Of a stretch of DNA of 64,000 nucleotides, positions 61,788 to 64,000 are shown piece after piece. Positions within the stretch are counted from its first letter, which is position 1; each line of letters starts with the position of its first letter. The notes under the pieces are model-generated. The model was not told the origin of the DNA. It saw only the letters and a list, made by a program, of their open reading frames with translations, and ran no database searches. The stretch covers positions 558,001 to 622,000 of the forward strand of contig NZ_JBELOI010000001.1 of NCBI RefSeq assembly GCF_040276065.1, given 5' to 3'. Made by a program: the position numbers and the translations under genes. The stretch comes from Castellaniella sp040276065 (lineage in GTDB: Bacteria > Pseudomonadota > Gammaproteobacteria > Burkholderiales > Burkholderiaceae_B).

Positions 61788-63896
61788 ATGAGCGCTGGTG
61801 TGGATCTGAGTGAGTTCTTCGATACGTTCTTCGACGAGGCCGACGAATTGCTCGCCGAAATGGAGCAACTCCTGCTCGGCCTGGACCCGAGCGCGCCGGA
61901 TGTGGACGAGCTCAACGCCATTTTCCGAGCAGCGCACTCGATCAAGGGTGGAGCGGCCACGTTTGGCTGTTTTGAGGAATTGGCCAAGACCACCCATCTG
62001 CTCGAGAACCAATTGGACCTGATCCGCCACGGCGAGATGCCGCTGCGTCAGGACATGATCGACCTCTTTCTGGAAACCAAAGACGTGCTGACCGAACAAG
62101 TTGCCGCCTATCGCGAATCCGGGAAACCCGACCAGGACGCGTACGAGCGAATTTGTGCGCAACTGCGCCAGCTTGCGCTGGAGCAGCAGGGCGAGGCCGC
62201 CACGATCCAGGCGCCGTCCTCGCCTGCCGACCGTCCGACCTCCCCGGACCCGGCCCTCGCCGATCCGCCTGCCGCCGAGTCCGGTACCGACCTGCCACTG
62301 CGGGTCCACGTCGCCCGGATCCGGGACAAGGACATCGGGCCGCTCGCGGCCGAAATGGCGCTGATGGGCGAGGTGCTGCACGAGGAGCATCGGGACGGGG
62401 CCTTGTCGATCTGGCTCGAGACCACCGCGACGGCCAGCGACCTCGAGGCCGTGTGCTGCTTCGTCGTCGATGCCGATCAGGTCTCGGTGCGGCCCGAGGC
62501 CTTGCCCAGCGCCGCCGCGTCGCGGCCCGAGGCGACCGCCGCGCTCTTTGCCGAGGCCGCGCACGCCATCGAGACCGCCCTCGATGCGGGGCCCCCAGCC
62601 AGTCCCGCAGCCGCCACCCTGGCCGAACCCGCGCCGGCCGGGGCCGCCGATGACGCATCCGAGCCACCGGCCGCTCGCGACGACAAGGCGGGCAGGCTCG
62701 GCAAGGCCGGCAAGCCCAAAGAAACCGGCACCATCCGCGTCGGCGTGGAAAAGGTCGACCAGATCATCAATTTGGTGGGCGAACTCGTCATCACCCAGGC
62801 CATGCTGGTCCAGACCTCGCAATCCCTGGATCCGGTGCTACATGACCGTCTGCTCAACGGTATCGAGCAGCTCGAGCGCAACGCGCGCGACTTGCAAGAG
62901 GCCGTCATGTCCATCCGCATGATGCCGATGGACTACGTCTTCAGCCGCTTCCCGCGCGTGGTGCGTGAGAACGCCACCCGCATGGGAAAACGCATCCGCC
63001 TGGTCACCAAGGGCCAGGCGACCGAACTCGACAAGAGTCTGATCGAGCGTATCATCGACCCGCTGACGCACCTCGTGCGCAACAGCCTGGACCATGGCTT
63101 CGAGATGCCCGAGGTCCGCCAGGCCCAAGGCAAGGATCCCGAGGGCACCTTGATCCTGTCGGCGCAGCACAACGGCGGCCAGATCGTCATCGACGTCATC
63201 GACGACGGCGCGGGCCTCGACCGCGCGCGCATCCTCAAAAAGGCGATCACCCAGGGCTTTCCGGTCTCCGAGTCCACGCCCGACGAGGAGCTCTGGCAGT
63301 TGATTTTCGCGCCCGGGTTCTCGACGGCCGAGAAAGTCACCGACATTTCCGGGCGAGGCGTGGGCATGGATGTGGTGCGGCGCAATATCCAGGGCATGGG
63401 CGGGCACGTCCAGCTTTCGTCCAGGGCCGGCGAGGGGACCACCACGCGGATCGTGCTGCCCCTCACGCTCGCGATCCTCGACGGGATGTCCGTTCGAGTC
63501 GGTGCGGAAACCTTCATCCTGCCGCTGTCCCACGTCACCGAATCCATGCAGGCCACCGCCGACCAGATCCACAACATCTCGGACACCGAGCGGATGCTGC
63601 ACGTGCGCGGCGAGTACCTGCCGGTCGTCGCGCTGCACGAGGTGTTCGGCGTCGAGGGCGCCGAGGCCAACCTGACGCGTGCCATCGCGGTCATCTTGCA
63701 GGCCGAGGATGTGCGTTTCGCCTTGATGGTCGATCACTTGATCGGCCAGCACCAGGTCGTGGTCAAGAATCTCGAGGCAAATTATCGCAAGGTGCCGGGT
63801 ATTTCGGCGGCCACCATCCTGGGCGATGGCAGCGTCGCGCTGATCGTGGACGTCTTTGCGCTGCGGCGCGCGTCCGCTCTGCGCGCCGTGGCTTGA
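61788..63896 (+). CDS. cheA: Chemotaxis histidine kinase CheA
   Basis: This 702 aa kinase contains the P1 HPt domain with His50 in FRAAHSIKGG, a P2-like region, the P3 dimerisation helix (IRVGVEKVDQIINLVGELVI), the P4 ATPase (N box HLVRNSLDHGFE, G1 DDGAGLD, G2 SGRGVGMDVV) and the CheW-like P5 domain. The ATG at 61788 is preferred, with AAGGA 9 nt upstream. The P2/linker at residues 170-320 is Ala/Pro-rich. It transmits chemoreceptor signals to CheY. Confidence 0.96.
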   Translation: MSAGVDLSEFFDTFFDEADELLAEMEQLLLGLDPSAPDVDELNAIFRAAHSIKGGAATFGCFEELAKTTHLLENQLDLIRHGEMPLRQDMIDLFLETKDVLTEQVAAYRESGKPDQDAYERICAQLRQLALEQQGEAATIQAPSSPADRPTSPDPALADPPAAESGTDLPLRVHVARIRDKDIGPLAAEMALMGEVLHEEHRDGALSIWLETTATASDLEAVCCFVVDADQVSVRPEALPSAAASRPEATAALFAEAAHAIETALDAGPPASPAAATLAEPAPAGAADDASEPPAARDDKAGRLGKAGKPKETGTIRVGVEKVDQIINLVGELVITQAMLVQTSQSLDPVLHDRLLNGIEQLERNARDLQEAVMSIRMMPMDYVFSRFPRVVRENATRMGKRIRLVTKGQATELDKSLIERIIDPLTHLVRNSLDHGFEMPEVRQAQGKDPEGTLILSAQHNGGQIVIDVIDDGAGLDRARILKKAITQGFPVSESTPDEELWQLIFAPGFSTAEKVTDISGRGVGMDVVRRNIQGMGGHVQLSSRAGEGTTTRIVLPLTLAILDGMSVRVGAETFILPLSHVTESMQATADQIHNISDTERMLHVRGEYLPVVALHEVFGVEGAEANLTRAIAVILQAEDVRFALMVDHLIGQHQVVVKNLEANYRKVPGISAATILGDGSVALIVDVFALRRASALRAVA

Positions 63897-63920
63897 TCCT
63901 CTTCACGTTCGGAGACCATC

Positions 63921-64000
63921 ATGAATCTCAATCAAAAACGGGACCAGGCCGAGGGCCAGGGCAAGGAGTTCCTGGTCTTCACGCTGGCCGAGCAAGAATA
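63921..64000 (+). CDS. cheW: CheW chemotaxis coupling protein, N-terminal part
   Basis: The frame from the ATG at 63921 runs MNLNQKRDQAEGQGKEFLVF to the window end, the start of CheW. EFLVFTLAEQE is its first conserved strand. Its partner CheA lies 24 bp upstream. The remainder lies outside the window. Confidence 0.85.
   Translation, partial: MNLNQKRDQAEGQGKEFLVFTLAEQE

Noticed and set aside
1..64000. CRISPR arrays or insertion sequences
   Set aside because: I saw no regularly spaced repeats, transposase motifs or terminal inverted repeats in the window.

Overview
The window is GC-rich DNA of betaproteobacterial character, most likely Burkholderiales, family Alcaligenaceae (Bordetella/Achromobacter/Castellaniella-like). 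The evidence is the order flhD-flhC-motA-motB-cheA-cheW, a quinol-type NO reductase beside a NorR regulator with GGT-N7-ACC sites, and the Liv-type and NitT/TauT-type uptake systems. No genus can be fixed from sequence alone. Gene density is high and there is no integrase, transposase or CRISPR array.

Layout. 1-5157: a partial glnE and a divergent yhdP-type AsmA-like gene. 5188-12092: a tightly overlapping minus-strand operon (M20 peptidase, atypical ureohydrolase, ABC permease, binding protein, ATPase, then a TSUP exporter) facing a divergent LysR regulator. 12293-13315: nagB and a small unknown gene. 13476-17083: a scar of five abutting gene pieces (DUF1330 front end, phage-like segment, frameshifted patatin copy, diverged yhdP back half, siderophore-interacting-protein tail). 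17330-37222: a large probable catabolic cluster with a LysR regulator, three FAD dehydrogenase paralogues, ETF, three SDRs, MmgE/PrpD, two degenerate hydrolase/racemase-fold proteins, a lactonase-like MBL protein, a complete Liv-type ABC importer, an SCP2-like protein and an alpha/beta hydrolase. 37325-37461: tRNA-Asn with promoter and terminator. 37484-43311: a MarR-controlled tripartite efflux operon and an EamA transporter. 43340-48992: patatin-like phospholipase, LysR, YeiH exporter, SirB-like protein and an SbmA/YddA-type ABC transporter. 49138-53286: norR and norB with a sigma54 promoter. 53393-55328: a TPP riboswitch governing a CytX-type permease and a yeast-type cytosine deaminase. 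55443-58323: SulP transporter, lipoate-ligase-like protein and a TM2 protein. 58730-64000: the flagellar master regulator, stator and chemotaxis operon, running off the window.

How the genes work together. The large cluster looks like one pathway: Liv-type import of an organic acid or amide, FAD-linked dehydrogenation with ETF as electron acceptor, SDR and lactonase/hydrolase steps. Its substrate is not identifiable here. Several enzymes lack the residues that define their families' usual chemistry (two Cys in the racemase fold, the Cys of the isochorismatase fold, one metal His in the ureohydrolase), so their annotated names should not be read as activities. Clear regulatory logic is visible at four places: a shared MarR dyad, the NorR/sigma54 region, a TPP aptamer, and inverted repeats at two LysR divergent promoters.
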